Source: Thermoplasmatota archaeon (GTDB lineage: Archaea; Thermoplasmatota; Thermoplasmata; Thermoplasmatales; Thermoplasmataceae). From it: a stretch of DNA of 6,515 nt. Below, one piece after another: positions 6,007 through 6,515 of this stretch; positions within the stretch are counted from its first letter, which is position 1, and each line of letters starts with the position of its first letter. The stretch lies in NCBI GenBank assembly GCA_023379345.1, contig JAMCUV010000086.1, positions 1-6,515 on the forward strand, in the 5' to 3' direction. A program made the translations under genes and the position numbers. The notes under the pieces are model-generated. The model searched no databases. It was not told the DNA's origin and saw only the letters and a list, made by a program, of their open reading frames with translations.

Positions 6007-6515
6007 ATGACAGAATACACCAACAGACTGATCAATGAGAAGAGCCCATACCTGCAGCAGCATGCTCACAACCCTGTGGACTGGTATCCATGGGGAGACG
6101 AGGCCTTCAAAGAGGCCAAATCACGAAACAGGCCAATATTTCTCAGCATAGGATATTCAACATGCCACTGGTGCCACGTCATGGAGAGGGAGAGCTTTGA
6201 ACATCCGCAGGTTGCGGATGTGCTTAACCGCACCTTTGTGTGCATAAAGGTGGACCGGGAGGAAAGGCCCGATCTTGACAGCACTTTCATGGCTGTGAGC
6301 CAGATGATGACCGGTACTGGCGGATGGCCCCTGAACATAATCCTGACGCCGGATGGGGTTCCGGTTTTTGCCCTAACATACATTCCAAGGGAAAGCAGGG
6401 GTGGACAGGTGGGCATAATTGATCTTGCGAACCAGATCAACGAGCTGTGGACGGAAGGGCATGAGGATGTGGAAAGAAGGGCACAGGAAGTGCTCTCCAA
6501 CCTGAAGAACATGAA
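6007..6515 (+). CDS. Thioredoxin-fold DUF255 protein (YyaL/SSP411 family), N-terminal 169 residues (cut by right edge)
   Basis: The visible part is the N-terminal thioredoxin-like domain of the large DUF255 family, whose full-length members are usually 600-700 residues with a C-terminal alpha-toroid region resembling glycosidases. The start MTEYTNRLINEKSPYLQQH, followed by NPVDWYPWGDEAF, is the family signature. The redox motif CHWC (Cys53, Cys56) lies in GYSTCHWCHVMERESF. VDREERPDLD and GGWPLNIILTPDGVPVF follow; the usual GTYFP near there reads ALTYIP. ATG 6007 is the only start available before an in-frame stop at 5977. The molecular role of the family is poorly defined; redox or protein-folding roles have been suggested. 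It is divergent from arsB and shares its upstream region, so joint regulation or a thiol-linked role in arsenite stress is possible but is inference. Confidence 0.93.
   Translation, partial: MTEYTNRLINEKSPYLQQHAHNPVDWYPWGDEAFKEAKSRNRPIFLSIGYSTCHWCHVMERESFEHPQVADVLNRTFVCIKVDREERPDLDSTFMAVSQMMTGTGGWPLNIILTPDGVPVFALTYIPRESRGGQVGIIDLANQINELWTEGHEDVERRAQEVLSNLKNM

Noticed and set aside
5495..6010. Rightward open frame of 171 codons opposite the N-terminal part of arsB
   Set aside because: It is antisense to strongly conserved ArsB sequence, has a Met/Ser/Thr-rich composition without any recognisable domain, and is explained as a shadow frame of arsB.
5993..6010. Five-codon mini-ORF (MGADT) whose TGA overlaps the DUF255 ATG, a possible leader peptide
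   Set aside because: Such a short frame arises easily by chance, and a leaderless start at 6007 would leave it outside the mRNA.

Overview
The window is a compact, gene-dense piece of an archaeal genome, most likely a member of the Thermoplasmatales or a close thermoacidophilic euryarchaeal relative. The reasons are heavy use of AGG for Arg and ATA for Ile, roughly even base composition, almost no spacer DNA, archaeal TATA-like boxes about 25-30 bases ahead of start codons with no Shine-Dalgarno, and a gene set (ArsB pump, sugar/drug-type permeases, cysteine hydrolase) typical of acidic-habitat archaea. The lineage is an inference from composition and gene type, not from a database match.

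Layout from left to right. Positions 1-1719 hold a leftward pair: cysteinyl-tRNA synthetase (cysS), then an isochorismatase/nicotinamidase-like cysteine hydrolase that overlaps its stop codon by 4 bases and runs off the left edge. A 110-base divergent promoter region (1720-1829) separates cysS from a rightward pair of membrane transporters: a DMT/EamA-family permease and an MFS permease resembling the YajR type. The MFS gene converges on, and overlaps by 17 bases, a leftward histidine-phosphatase (phosphoglycerate mutase-like) gene. Upstream of that, also leftward, lies a full-length ArsB arsenite efflux permease. A divergent regulatory region (about 5896-6006) with a cluster of GTTAC/GTAAC elements separates arsB from a rightward thioredoxin-fold DUF255 (YyaL/SSP411-type) gene that is cut by the right edge.

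Working together: there is no single pathway. The window combines translation (cysS), small-molecule amide hydrolysis, three membrane transporters and two soluble enzymes. The clearest adaptive element is arsenite export next to a CxxC thioredoxin-like protein. Promoter boxes place several translation starts downstream of the longest-ORF starts, implying leaderless mRNAs: ATG 1830 for the EamA gene, probably ATG 2802 for the MFS gene, and GTG 4548 for the phosphatase.

No RNA gene, mobile element, CRISPR array or gene-free stretch over 300 bases was seen. I found no convincing undescribed multi-gene system. The points most worth checking are the Asp replacing a zinc-ligand Cys in the CysRS, the GTTAC cluster upstream of arsB, and the leaderless start reassignments.
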